Shown: positions 43,992 through 54,938 of the stretch, piece after piece
Numbering within the stretch: position 1 is the first letter of the stretch
How the letters are laid out: every line of letters begins with the position of its first letter
Assembly (NCBI GenBank): GCA_905235455.1
Contig: CAJOLL010000004.1
Coordinates: forward strand, 1 to 55,462
DNA length: 55,462 nucleotides
Reading direction: 5' to 3'
Source of the DNA: an uncultured Clostridia bacterium
Lineage (GTDB): Bacteria > Bacillota > Clostridia > Saccharofermentanales > Saccharofermentanaceae
Translations under genes and position numbers: made by a program
Notes under the pieces: generated by a model
What the model saw: the letters and a program-made list of their open reading frames with translations, nothing else
Databases searched by the model: none
What the model was told of the DNA's origin: nothing

Positions 43992-45167
43992 TCAGATGGT
44001 GATCTCTCGAACACCTGCACTCGTAACTACACAAACATTCTTGGTACCAAAGAAAGCGATCCTTAAAACAGGCTCATCGATACTGATCGATGACGTAACT
44101 TTTGCAGAAGAAAGATCAATAAGAAGAATGTTCTCATCCACGGCGAAAAGCGCCATCGTTCCCGATACATCAAAGTTCAGAACATCGTTCCCGAGTGAGA
44201 CTTCACCGATCTTCCCTCCGTTACTGTTAAACGAAGCGAGCCGGAAAGGCTGATCGATACCGTCGGAATAAACGACACCATAGCCTCCGTCAAAGGACAG
44301 CATACCGGAAACACAGGGAAATCCCGGAGTAACGGCATTGCATTCACCATTTCCGGCAACGGCCACGTCACTGATACCTGCGATCGCGACTTTTTCGTTA
44401 CTCATATATGCCAGGATCGGCATGATGTCCGTACTGAGCGGAGTATAGAAAGCATATTCGGAAGGACGGGCAGTTGTTCGATCCTTCGGGATGGAAAACT
44501 GCTTCATGTGCGGGATCATCTGAGATCCGTCCGTATCGACGAGAGAAACGCTAAGTGTACTCTCATCCGGGGAAAACGCCAAAGAAAGCGGATATCCGGA
44601 CTCATACGAAGACCATTTTGCAAGGAAAGTACTATCCTTTTCCATGATATATACACTTCCGAAGGAATCTTCCTCGTCAATAATAACGGCAGATAATCCG
44701 GAAGGCGTAAGAGCGACATTACCGATCTTTCCGGTCATATGAGTCTTATACACCATGCCGTCTTCAGAAAACAGTGCGCAGAGGAATCCTTCCGTATCGG
44801 CGACCATGGCATACGGACCATTCCGGATACAAACGGGGCTGGCTGTTTCCAGATCCACACTGTAGATCTCATTTCCCGAGATGGAAAGATAAGCGACCCG
44901 TTTATTCGAAACTTTCAAAAGCCCGCTCTGAAACGGATAGAGCTGTTGAGCCTCAGAGTATTCGCAGTCAAAGCCGGCGATTGCAGAAAGGCGTAACTGT
45001 TCTTTGGCACCGTTTTTTGCCTCGACATGATTTCTGACCATATACACAAGTACGATCGTAACCACAGCGAGAATAAGACAAAGAACCACCAGAAGAGGTG
45101 TCGAATACTTAGCAGTCAGCTTGACTTTCTGTGGTTTCGGTTGATTTCTTTTTGCTTTTTCAGGCAT
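43992..45167 (-). CDS. DUF5711-like single-pass protein with extracellular beta-propeller
   Basis: This protein (391 residues from the chosen start) has a basic N-terminus, one transmembrane helix (about 22-43) and about 340 residues of short repeated strands (for example RVAYLSISGNEIYSVDLE and NVALTPSGLSAVIID) resembling a WD40-like propeller outside the cell. It matches my recollection of DUF5711. No enzymatic motif is visible. The start at 45167 is less certain than most because its ribosome site is only AG-rich. It lies between DUF4340 and CYTH in the exporter operon. Confidence 0.65.
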   Translation of the reverse strand: MPEKAKRNQPKPQKVKLTAKYSTPLLVVLCLILAVVTIVLVYMVRNHVEAKNGAKEQLRLSAIAGFDCEYSEAQQLYPFQSGLLKVSNKRVAYLSISGNEIYSVDLETASPVCIRNGPYAMVADTEGFLCALFSEDGMVYKTHMTGKIGNVALTPSGLSAVIIDEEDSFGSVYIMEKDSTFLAKWSSYESGYPLSLAFSPDESTLSVSLVDTDGSQMIPHMKQFSIPKDRTTARPSEYAFYTPLSTDIMPILAYMSNEKVAIAGISDVAVAGNGECNAVTPGFPCVSGMLSFDGGYGVVYSDGIDQPFRLASFNSNGGKIGEVSLGNDVLNFDVSGTMALFAVDENILLIDLSSAKVTSSISIDEPVLRIAFFGTKNVCVVTSAGVREITI

Positions 45168-45180
45168 CTCTACTTCTCTT

Positions 45181-46665
45181 TCACGGACGGTCATAAATAT
45201 CATCTGCCGACTTATTATCGATCGCTTCGGTAGCCAGGAGATATGCGTCCCATATGCCAAACCCCGACATCTCATGACCATTATCCTTATATAATACGCT
45301 TCTGTCTACGATAAATCCACTATAGAAATCATTGATGAAGCAATAGTATTCGTCCGACCCGCAAGGCACGAGTTTCAGATTTAAGATCTCACTTGTGGTC
45401 TTTACGACTTTGATCGTGGCTTCCACATTGGCAAGATCCGGCTTTATATCATAATCGACACGGGATACAGGCATATTGAAGATCGAACCGAAAAGCAGAA
45501 GTCCGTAACATTCACCGTTTGAATCGAAGACTTTTGCATTTCTCTTATTCAGTCTGAATATAGAATCATCACTATAGAAATCATAGGATTCATTCAGCAT
45601 ACAGTCTATAATGAATGAGTTATCCTTGACGGTCACCTCCACGGTCGTGACATCATTGAGATAACCATGGATCACGTACGAATCGATCAGATCGAAAGAA
45701 CGCATCGACAACCCGGGAAGATTCGCGGGATCTACACTAAACGTATAGGGATTATTACTCGAATATCCGTAATAGTAACCGCCGATCTCCATCGAGAGCG
45801 CCACATCCACGGTCTCACCGCTCATCAGGATAATGGAAATAAGATATTGCGGATCATCCAATCCATAAGCGGCATAGTTCTCCTTAGTGATCGGAATATA
45901 CTGTGTGACACAGAATCGACGGATCGCCTCAAGCAAGTTGATCATCGTATTATTCGGATTTCTTTGCATCGGATAAGTACAATCGTAATTCGGCTGAAGA
46001 ATCACGCCTGTATCTTCGTCAGGAAGAACCTTCACTTTCCAGGAATCACCCGTTGCCGTATTTTCAAATGAGATCTCATTGATCAAAGACCTGTCATAGT
46101 TAAAGATATAGCGATCCAGATAATTCTCGAAATCCTTCGTAAGGCACTGATAAAGCGCATAATCAGCTACAAGTACTTCACTGCTTCCGGATACCATGGC
46201 ATACACACCGTTCTTATCTGAAACCAAATCACCGATAGCAACCGTACTTTGTGATCCGTCACGCTTATCCGCAATGATACGGTACTGCACATTATTAAAT
46301 CCGTATTTACCGACATCTCCGTTCTCCGGTTCAAAGCGGTTCGCCAAGGAAAAATGCAGCAATGTGGATACCGCCGCATTCACTTCAGCAGTATTGATCA
46401 TTCCCGAATCAAAATTATCACCGTTATGAGAAAGCAGTTCAACAGACTGTGCCTCATTAAAGCGGAAGACCGTCGAATCCCCGTCCGGTCCTTCCACCGT
46501 GAGAGATTTCAGATCTTCCAGTTCACAAAAACGGACCGTATGGTCATTGTATTTATCTTCAAGCCGCTGATTTCTGACATGTTGAGCGACTAACACGATC
46601 AGAAGCACTACGACCAGTGCTCCGAAAACAGCTGCCAGAGTAACGAGTTTTTTCAGTTCTTTCAT
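45181..46665 (-). CDS. DUF4340 domain protein of the ABC exporter operon
   Basis: The 494-residue protein has an N-terminal membrane helix (about 8-29) followed by an extracellular DUF4340-type body with repeated units containing segments such as YGFNNVQYRIIADK and AYGLDDPQYLISIILMSG. These repeat a pattern of position-specific beta strands. DUF4340 proteins regularly accompany GldG-like subunits. The start at 46665 follows GAGG, 10 bases after the GldG-like stop. Confidence 0.8.
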   Translation of the reverse strand: MKELKKLVTLAAVFGALVVVLLIVLVAQHVRNQRLEDKYNDHTVRFCELEDLKSLTVEGPDGDSTVFRFNEAQSVELLSHNGDNFDSGMINTAEVNAAVSTLLHFSLANRFEPENGDVGKYGFNNVQYRIIADKRDGSQSTVAIGDLVSDKNGVYAMVSGSSEVLVADYALYQCLTKDFENYLDRYIFNYDRSLINEISFENTATGDSWKVKVLPDEDTGVILQPNYDCTYPMQRNPNNTMINLLEAIRRFCVTQYIPITKENYAAYGLDDPQYLISIILMSGETVDVALSMEIGGYYYGYSSNNPYTFSVDPANLPGLSMRSFDLIDSYVIHGYLNDVTTVEVTVKDNSFIIDCMLNESYDFYSDDSIFRLNKRNAKVFDSNGECYGLLLFGSIFNMPVSRVDYDIKPDLANVEATIKVVKTTSEILNLKLVPCGSDEYYCFINDFYSGFIVDRSVLYKDNGHEMSGFGIWDAYLLATEAIDNKSADDIYDRP

Positions 46666-46675
46666 AATCCTCGCC

Positions 46676-48193
46676 TCACAAGTGACGTCTTCTGCGATAT
46701 ACATAGACACCGCAGATCAAGCAACCGAGCGGAATGATCGTCATAACGATCACAGACCACATCGTTGCGGAGGATGAAGAAAGTGGCTTTGACAGTGCAT
46801 AACTCGGGATCGTCTTTGTCGGGATCGTCTTTTCAATGGATATCTGACAGATATCGCCGATCATTCGGCGGATGAACACAGCGTTATTGTCATTAAGCGT
46901 CTTCGTTGAATAGTAGGCATCCGATGTAAAAGCACTTGACCCGATAACGATCATGCAGGCCGGATTACTTTGATTCGAGGCATCGACACTCATGAGGATA
47001 ACGGGATATGTTCCGGCGGATACCGCCGCATCGATCTGTGCATTCTGAAAATCTACAGATGCACTGCCCGAGGTAATCACAAGAGGAGAAACATATACTC
47101 CTTCGGCAAGGTCGGTGTTGACCTTCAGATAACGGCAGTTTTCTACATAAAGATTCAGCTGCAGACCGACAGACTGCGCATATTTCTCATAAACCGTAGC
47201 GATCGAAGTATACGGATCACTCGCAGAATAAAGATAACTGATGTCATTTTCGTGGATGATACCCTTTTCAAGCGTAACTCCCATGCGTTGCGTTACCTCA
47301 TTCAGGTTAGTAAATTCCACAGCGCTTTCCTTATCAAAATCATTCACAAGAAGGACTTTTCCCGAATTATCGATATAGGACTTGATGACTTCCTTTTCGG
47401 TGATCGAAATATCTGACTTCGGATTTAAAATGATGAGCATCTCACAGTCATCCGGGATCTTGGCAGAGTCGCTTCCGATCGAAAGCTCAGAAGATACCAT
47501 TCCCAGCGAAAGCAGGATGTTGTCGAGACTTGAGTGGCTCGGAAGGTCATGTCCCTGCAGATAATAAGCATGAAGCGGTCGTCCGGATGTGACATAACGG
47601 ATATAACCGGTAAACGTATTCTCGATCTGATTTCCGACCGGCTTATACACTCCATAATAGTACAGAAAATCACTGTCGTACTCGAAGCAGGTGTATGGAT
47701 CGACAGAAACCAGAAGATCACCGCACTTCACTACATATGTATACTTCTGAAGATTATATACATTGTATGGATCGATCTGGGTCAGGATAAAAGGATCCAC
47801 ATCCGGGTCGATATACTTCAGTTCGATCATTCCATCCGCCTTCGCCTCATAATCATCAAGGATCGGCAAGAAATAGTCACGCCATTCGATCGATGTGTCA
47901 TTTTTATCGAACAGGCCGATGATCTCGACTTTCTTATCAAGTTCTTTAAGATAACTCTCGGAAAGCGACGTAATACTGTTCTGCTTCACCGAAGTCGTAT
48001 CGAATGTCAGTTTCGTATCAAGTAAAAGATCAACGATCAGGTTAAATACGATACAAATCGCAACAACCAGAATGACCGAGATCACAGATGCATTCTTTAA
48101 AACCTGAAATCTCTTGTCAGAACGTACTTTGACCTTGGGTGATTTGACGGTCTTTTCCTGAAGGATACTTTCTCTTGCTGTTTTTCTTGCCAT
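46676..48193 (-). CDS. GldG-like substrate-binding/auxiliary subunit of an ABC exporter
   Basis: The 505-residue protein has membrane helices near both ends (about 33-58 and 475-498) around an extracellular GldG/IFT52-type domain (NSITSLSESYLKELDKKVEIIGLF; YYLQGHDLPSHSSLDNILLSLG; DDCEMLIILNPKSDISITEKEV). In Bacteroidetes GldG works with GldA and GldF in gliding; here it is in a Gram-positive cell and the role is not motility-specific. Start 48193 has GGAGGG; a longer frame would overlap the permease gene. Confidence 0.8.
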   Translation of the reverse strand: MARKTARESILQEKTVKSPKVKVRSDKRFQVLKNASVISVILVVAICIVFNLIVDLLLDTKLTFDTTSVKQNSITSLSESYLKELDKKVEIIGLFDKNDTSIEWRDYFLPILDDYEAKADGMIELKYIDPDVDPFILTQIDPYNVYNLQKYTYVVKCGDLLVSVDPYTCFEYDSDFLYYYGVYKPVGNQIENTFTGYIRYVTSGRPLHAYYLQGHDLPSHSSLDNILLSLGMVSSELSIGSDSAKIPDDCEMLIILNPKSDISITEKEVIKSYIDNSGKVLLVNDFDKESAVEFTNLNEVTQRMGVTLEKGIIHENDISYLYSASDPYTSIATVYEKYAQSVGLQLNLYVENCRYLKVNTDLAEGVYVSPLVITSGSASVDFQNAQIDAAVSAGTYPVILMSVDASNQSNPACMIVIGSSAFTSDAYYSTKTLNDNNAVFIRRMIGDICQISIEKTIPTKTIPSYALSKPLSSSSATMWSVIVMTIIPLGCLICGVYVYRRRRHL

Positions 48194-48209
48194 AGTCGTA
48201 TCCCTCCTC

Positions 48210-48992
48210 TCAGCTCTGACTCCAGCGTTTCTTTTCAAGAACACGGAAGGTGATATAGCAGAATACAAATGTAAAACTCAGGCAGAACAGAAGCGGCACG
48301 ATCTTGAAAACGCCGGATGTAAAACAGCTTGTTTTAGCGTACGGATCGAACCAGACGATCGCTTTTCTCACGTTCTCGCCGACTGAATAGATCGCCGAAT
48401 CAGAAAGATTGAAAAGATGAGTAAACTTCAGGAATGACTTGATCATCTCTGAAAGTGAAGATGCGATCGATGAGAGCAGATTCAGGAACAACAGGATCAC
48501 AAAACAGCACACTGCCGACATGATCTGATTCTCAGTCATCGCCGAAGTCAGCATTCCTATCGAAATGAAAAGCGCGGCAAGGACCATATAAGCGAATATC
48601 GCGCCCCAGACGGCAGGACTTACAAAGCCGGAAAGAGCGATCGTAATGATCATATGGAAGAATACGCAAAGCAACATCAGTGCCTGAAGTGAGATCGCAG
48701 CAAGGAATTTTCCCAGAACGGCCGATTTCATGGAAAACGGCATCGTATAAAGAAGCACATCCGTACCGTTTCGCTTTTCTTCAGCAAACAAACGCATGGT
48801 AATGATCGGAATGAGAATGATGAAAAAGCCTCTCAGGAAATTGATCTCCATAGAAATATCAACATTGGAGACCGTACCTGTCAGCATCGTAGTATAATAA
48901 TAGCCGCTGATCACGCCGATCAAAGCAATTGCCACCCAGCCGACCGGGTTGCGGAAATATGATAAGAATTCACGCTTAAAAACTGCAAACAT
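48210..48992 (-). CDS. ABC-2 type permease (GldF-like)
   Basis: The 260-residue protein has six predicted membrane helices (about 18-38, 53-70, 95-120, 133-152, 157-180 and 228-250). Its N-terminus FAVFKREFLSYFRNPVGWVA is typical of GldF-like ABC-2 permeases. Partner ATPase lies upstream by 12 bases and GldG-like/DUF4340 downstream. The set forms an ABC exporter of unknown substrate. Confidence 0.85.
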   Translation of the reverse strand: MFAVFKREFLSYFRNPVGWVAIALIGVISGYYYTTMLTGTVSNVDISMEINFLRGFFIILIPIITMRLFAEEKRNGTDVLLYTMPFSMKSAVLGKFLAAISLQALMLLCVFFHMIITIALSGFVSPAVWGAIFAYMVLAALFISIGMLTSAMTENQIMSAVCCFVILLFLNLLSSIASSLSEMIKSFLKFTHLFNLSDSAIYSVGENVRKAIVWFDPYAKTSCFTSGVFKIVPLLFCLSFTFVFCYITFRVLEKKRWSQS

Positions 48993-49004
48993 AACTTCTG
49001 CTCC

Positions 49005-49940
49005 TCACTTCTTCTGCGAAGTAATATCGGTAAATACATCTTCCAGCGAAGGTGCCATGGAACGAAATTCCAGGATCGGAACATTGATCCTTGCCAACGC
49101 AAAGAAAATGGATTTTCTCACATCAAGACTGCCGTCCGCGGAAACATCAACCTGAAGGAGACCTTTCTTTTCAGAAAGTGCCGTGACGGATTTGATGCCG
49201 GGAACAGCGCGAAGCGGCATCTGAATATCCTTGAAGGCGCCCTCGACCGTAAGCAGATAGTGCGAATTGCCCTCCATCTGCGCGGACAGTTCGATCGTCG
49301 GCGCATCGGCTACGATCTTGCCGTTATTGATGATGATCACTCGATCACAGATCGCCTGTACTTCCGAAAGAATGTGGGAGCTGAAGATGATCGTATGATT
49401 TTTCGACAACGCAGTAATCAATTTGCGGATCTCAATGACCTGATTCGGGTCAAGACCGACAGTGGGTTCGTCGAGGATAATGACCTCAGGGTTTCCGATA
49501 AGCGTCTGTGCAATTCCGACACGCTGACGGTAACCTTTGGAAAGATTGTGGATCAGTCGGCCGGAAACATTACCGATGTGGACCATCTGCATGACACTGC
49601 CGATCTGCTTCTTTCTGATATCTTTCGGGACTTTCTTCAACTCGCTGACATATTCCAGATACTCAAAAACGGTCATATCCAGAAAGAGCGGCGGCTGCTC
49701 GGGGAGATAACCGATATTCTTCTTGGCCAGTTCCGGCTGCTCCAGAATGTCATAACCGTTGATCGTGACTTTACCGCTCGTCGCAGAAATATAACCGGTA
49801 ATGATATTCATCGTAGTGGTCTTACCGGCACCGTTCGGTCCGAGGAATCCGAGGATCTCACCCTGTTCCACCTTAAAAGACACTCCTCCGAGTGCTTTCT
49901 TATCACCGTAAAACTTTACAAGATTCGATATCTCAATCAT
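49005..49940 (-). CDS. ABC transporter ATP-binding protein (GldA-like)
   Basis: The 311-residue ATPase has Walker A GPNGAGKTT (34-42), signature LSKGYRQ (133-139), Walker B VIILDEP (153-159), a D-loop and the H-loop in SSHIL. The C-terminal 90 residues are a regulatory domain common in ABC-2 exporter ATPases. It heads the permease-GldG-DUF4340-DUF5711-CYTH gene run. The ATG follows a GGAGG site after 7 bases. Confidence 0.93.
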   Translation of the reverse strand: MIEISNLVKFYGDKKALGGVSFKVEQGEILGFLGPNGAGKTTTMNIITGYISATSGKVTINGYDILEQPELAKKNIGYLPEQPPLFLDMTVFEYLEYVSELKKVPKDIRKKQIGSVMQMVHIGNVSGRLIHNLSKGYRQRVGIAQTLIGNPEVIILDEPTVGLDPNQVIEIRKLITALSKNHTIIFSSHILSEVQAICDRVIIINNGKIVADAPTIELSAQMEGNSHYLLTVEGAFKDIQMPLRAVPGIKSVTALSEKKGLLQVDVSADGSLDVRKSIFFALARINVPILEFRSMAPSLEDVFTDITSQKK

Positions 49941-50014
49941 GTATTATTCCTCCGCAAACTCTTGCGAACATATTTTAACCTATAAAATCATATTGATAAA
50001 CCCATTAATGCGGT

Positions 50015-50770
50015 TTAATCTTCTCCCCCGATGATTTCCGTCGAGAATACATGCCGGCCGCCCCGGGCCTCGATCCCGTCCACCAGAATGACTCCGTCTT
50101 GTTCTTTAAAATAGATAAGTACTTCCTCGCCCGGATGCACTTCCGAGGAATAATTGATCGTCAGTTGATGGATACGGCGTTCCGTCGGGATCTTTGAATA
50201 GCAGGCATCTTCGCTCCAGGCAACATAGTTGGTGTTGTTTACGTGCATATTGCGGTCGATCTGGCTATAGTCGGCAAATCTCTTAAGCTTCGGAAGACCT
50301 TCTCTTTCTTTATCCGGGATCGAAGCCACCTTCTCTGCCCTGCGTTCGGAAGGTGTTTTTGACTCAAAGATCTCCATTCCGGGTATCGACTGCGGGCGGA
50401 CAGGACGGTGGTCGCCCTGATGAGCGATCACCCAGACGGATGTCGCCTCCCCGATCAGATTCTTATTCTCATCGAATATATCAAAGTCACGATTGAAAAA
50501 CAGTCGTTCAAAGCCCTGAGACCAGGTACGTATATAGATCGTATCTTTCCATTTCGGGATCTTTTTCATCACGACCTTCATGCGAAGGATCAGCCAGCAG
50601 GCGGTAAGCTCATCCATTTTATCGGAGCTGAAGCCGTGACGGTCAACATCCATACATGCCGCTTCCTGAAGCATGGCAAATAAAGAATGGTAATGCAGTC
50701 TATCGTGAATATCCGTCTCAGGCCCAATGATCGTAAACCGGTACAGATTCTCATCTTGAATGAATTGCAT
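50015..50770 (-). CDS. Acyl-ACP thioesterase (FatA/FatB-like, TE14 type)
   Basis: The 251-residue double-hotdog protein releases fatty acids from acyl carrier protein. It has the family catalytic segment YSQIDRNMHVNNTNYVAW (Asn-His motif N-M-H-V-N-N) and a first hotdog with RLHYHSLFAMLQEAACMDVDRHG. Bacterial members in Clostridia affect membrane fatty-acid composition. The start ATG 50770 is preceded by GAGGAG five bases upstream; an alternative GTG at 50776 abuts that site. It overlaps the upstream gene's stop by a few bases or directly abuts it. Confidence 0.9.
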   Translation of the reverse strand: MQFIQDENLYRFTIIGPETDIHDRLHYHSLFAMLQEAACMDVDRHGFSSDKMDELTACWLILRMKVVMKKIPKWKDTIYIRTWSQGFERLFFNRDFDIFDENKNLIGEATSVWVIAHQGDHRPVRPQSIPGMEIFESKTPSERRAEKVASIPDKEREGLPKLKRFADYSQIDRNMHVNNTNYVAWSEDACYSKIPTERRIHQLTINYSSEVHPGEEVLIYFKEQDGVILVDGIEARGGRHVFSTEIIGGED

Positions 50771-50772
50771 GC

Positions 50773-51432
50773 TCACTCCTCTTTCTTGTCATCGGTTTTG
50801 CCGTCGGTCTTCTCGTGATGTTTTACTTCTGACTCCGCTTGAGATCTGACCCGGGGGGTAACTGTCGCAGTTCCCATCGGTTTCCCCGAAGGACGATACA
50901 TCGTGTTTCTCGGATTAAAGCGGAAAAAGGCCTGAAGCATCGACTCATCCGGTTCAATATACAAAAGCACCTTCTGAGATCCCATGCTTGTAGCAATATA
51001 CCACTCTTCGTCTTTATTGATTCCGGATACGCATCTTCCTCGAAGGTAATTCGGCTTTTCGAATTCTGTAACCGGATGACGGTCATCTTTCAGTTTCGCA
51101 ACCATTTCAAAATCACGGATACTTCCGGAAAATAGCTGTACACGACGCTTCTGACCTTTGATCGTATCAACGGTAAACTCATCATTTACGACGCTGTATT
51201 CGAATTCTTTACGAAGACCGGATACCTTGTAGTAGCAAAGATATCCGATGCCGAAAGAAATAGCTCCGGTAAAAAGGAACAGATAACCGATTCCGAAAAA
51301 CAGCGGGAATATGTTTACGATCAGGATCGCCAATACGGCAAGTAAGACATACAAGACTTTACACATCTTATCTTTCGTCGTCAAATGCTTGACAACAAGT
51401 TTTTCGACGTATACGTCGTTATTTAATCGCAT
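50773..51432 (-). CDS. Two-helix membrane protein of unknown function (DUF6106-like)
   Basis: The 219-residue protein has two adjacent membrane helices (about 25-45 and 48-67), then a cytoplasmic beta-rich domain (about 74-160) recalling PH-like stress domains and a Lys/Glu-rich tail. I recall the pattern from DUF6106-type proteins but cannot confirm it. A GGAGATCG site precedes the ATG. No promoter is visible between it and the groESL terminator, so it may depend on readthrough or a promoter I do not recognise. Confidence 0.5.
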   Translation of the reverse strand: MRLNNDVYVEKLVVKHLTTKDKMCKVLYVLLAVLAILIVNIFPLFFGIGYLFLFTGAISFGIGYLCYYKVSGLRKEFEYSVVNDEFTVDTIKGQKRRVQLFSGSIRDFEMVAKLKDDRHPVTEFEKPNYLRGRCVSGINKDEEWYIATSMGSQKVLLYIEPDESMLQAFFRFNPRNTMYRPSGKPMGTATVTPRVRSQAESEVKHHEKTDGKTDDKKEE

Positions 51433-51449
51433 ATACGATCTCCTTTACA

Positions 51450-51484
51450 AAAAAAACAGAGGCCGTGGCGAATGCCACGACCTC
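51450..51484 (-). terminator. Intrinsic terminator of groESL
   Basis: On the minus strand GAGGTCGTGGC (51484-51474) and GCCACGGCCTC (51469-51459) form an 11-bp stem (one G-U) with a 4-base loop, followed by a T run (51456-51450). It lies 25 bases after the groEL stop. Confidence 0.9.
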
Positions 51485-51508
51485 TATATTTTATCAGAAA
51501 TCAACTGA

Positions 51509-53143
<1,635 letters not shown>

Positions 53144-53154
53144 TCAAACGTCAA

Positions 53155-53445
<291 letters not shown>

Positions 53446-53464
53446 TCACCTCCAGTAAATTTAA

Positions 53465-53491
53465 TTAGCACTCGAACAACGAGAGTGCTAA
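53465..53491. promoter_or_regulatory. CIRCE operator for HrcA
   Basis: TTAGCACTC (53465-53473), 9 bases, then GAGTGCTAA (53483-53491): a perfect consensus CIRCE inverted repeat. It lies between the promoter and groES, so HrcA should repress groESL until heat shock. No hrcA gene is in the window. Confidence 0.97.
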
Positions 53492-53501
53492 AACAACTAC
53501 T

Positions 53502-53529
53502 ACTATACCATTTAGTCAGAAGATGTCAA
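53502..53529 (-). promoter_or_regulatory. Promoter for groES-groEL
   Basis: TTGACA (53529-53524) and TATAGT (53507-53502) are 16 bases apart on the minus strand, and CIRCE begins 11 bases downstream of the -10 box, covering the transcription start. This fits the classical HrcA-controlled layout. Confidence 0.85.
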
Positions 53530-53563
53530 TATCAAAGAAAGACAAAAACAAAATTTGTAACAA

Positions 53564-54829
53564 TTATTCGGAATCTCCGTCAGATGATTTCGAATTATCT
53601 GCTTTCGGAGCTTTCGGTATTTCCTGGACCTTGTCGAAATCAGTTGTCTCGCCGTACAGGAACTCCTGTACCAGCGGGATCATGCCGTTCCAGTCCGGAC
53701 GGATACTCCACTCGTTAGCACGCACATCCGAGAACATGCCCTGACGGCTGTAGCCATCGATCGGAATATCCAGGGTTTCGATCTTCATGTTACGTACTTC
53801 CGGGAGAAAATCAAAAGCATACATCTCCACATCATCTTTGGAAATGTTTGTGGCAACCATATCAAGGATATCATCCAAAGCAGCCAGTTTGGAAGTCATA
53901 CTCAGGTTGGAAAATTCCTTAAGAAGTTCATTAAGTACCTTGACCTGTCGTTCCGTTCTTCCGTAAACACCATTACCGACCTCACGGATACGGCTATAGG
54001 CAACCGCCTGTCTTCCGTTCAGATGAACCATTCCGGAAGTGGAAAGAGCATATTTCTCAGCAGGATCTCCGACAAGACTATTCTGTTCGCGCAGATTGGC
54101 GTTCAATCCGCCCGGTTCGTGGAAGACCTCAGATTTGCTGACCTCAATATCAATACCGCCAACGGCATCGATTACTTTTTCCATGTTGTAAAAATTCACA
54201 TAAGCATAACCATCCAGAACGATACGCAGATGATTCTCAACAACTGCGGAAAGCAGATCCGGTCCGCCGTAACTCATCGCCGCATTGATCTTCATCGGAT
54301 TGGAATGTCCCGGAACATATGCGTAACAGTCACGCTGGATAGTGACAAGCTTGATCGTACCTTCGTTGTCATCCACACTCATGACCATGATAACGTCGGC
54401 CAGACTTCCCGTTCCGTCTTCCGTGTATTTTCTTGAACGGCTGTCGATACCGATCAGAAGGAAGTTATGGATATGCTCTTCTTCGATCGGAGGAATATAT
54501 GTTTCAGATGTATATTCAGAAATATGAACAACAGAGCTTTCTTCATTGATGAAAGTAGGATTCTCTTCTTTCGGGATATACTCAATCTGATCCAAAAGGT
54601 AATCTTTGTATTTCATGGCGGCAATGTAGATACCGCCGGCAATAATAGACAAAACGAGAACGATCGGAAGCAATACGCGAAGGCAGACACGTCGAAACGT
54701 CCACGGTTTCTTTCTTTTAATTTTGGGGGCTGATACTACATTTCCTTTCGCGTTTACATGCTCAACGTGAAACTCCTGACTCGCTGTTTCCGGTCTGCGG
54801 ACTGAAGCATTCTTATGACTGTCTTTCAT
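53564..54829 (-). CDS. LytR-CpsA-Psr (LCP) family cell wall polymer transferase, second copy
   Basis: This 421-residue LCP enzyme has a long basic cytoplasmic tail (1-45), one membrane helix (about 48-70), an acidic spacer and the extracellular LCP domain: NFLLIGIDSRSR, GSLADVIMVMSVDD, IQRDCYAYVPG, NAAMSYGGP, and AVAYSRIREVGNGVYGRTERQ. The Arg/Asp set used for binding lipid pyrophosphate is intact. It is more divergent from the copy at 10005-11126 than a recent duplicate would be, so the two likely have different polymer substrates. It is separated from groESL by the heat-shock promoter region. Confidence 0.9.
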   Translation of the reverse strand: MKDSHKNASVRRPETASQEFHVEHVNAKGNVVSAPKIKRKKPWTFRRVCLRVLLPIVLVLSIIAGGIYIAAMKYKDYLLDQIEYIPKEENPTFINEESSVVHISEYTSETYIPPIEEEHIHNFLLIGIDSRSRKYTEDGTGSLADVIMVMSVDDNEGTIKLVTIQRDCYAYVPGHSNPMKINAAMSYGGPDLLSAVVENHLRIVLDGYAYVNFYNMEKVIDAVGGIDIEVSKSEVFHEPGGLNANLREQNSLVGDPAEKYALSTSGMVHLNGRQAVAYSRIREVGNGVYGRTERQVKVLNELLKEFSNLSMTSKLAALDDILDMVATNISKDDVEMYAFDFLPEVRNMKIETLDIPIDGYSRQGMFSDVRANEWSIRPDWNGMIPLVQEFLYGETTDFDKVQEIPKAPKADNSKSSDGDSE

Positions 54830-54883
54830 CTTTTGTGTCCTTACTTGTCTTTTCTTTCCTTATCTTTTTCCTGCCACGCAGGT

Positions 54884-54911
54884 ATTATAATTAACATTAT
54901 CTCTAATTGAA
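54884..54911 (-). promoter_or_regulatory. Possible promoter for the second LCP gene
   Basis: A consensus TATAAT (54889-54884) on the minus strand stands 16 bases after TTCAAT (54911-54906), 54 bases before the LCP ATG. The -35 box is weak. A hairpin (about 54909-54940) overlapping the upstream stop codon, without a T run, may slow or partly end upstream transcription. Confidence 0.45.
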
Positions 54912-54938
54912 TAACTGTTTTGTAAGAAAACAAAGCAG

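Noticed and set aside
48194-48268. Longer start for the GldG-like protein (25 extra residues)
   Set aside because: It would overlap the permease gene and lacks a ribosome site, while ATG 48193 has GGAGGG.
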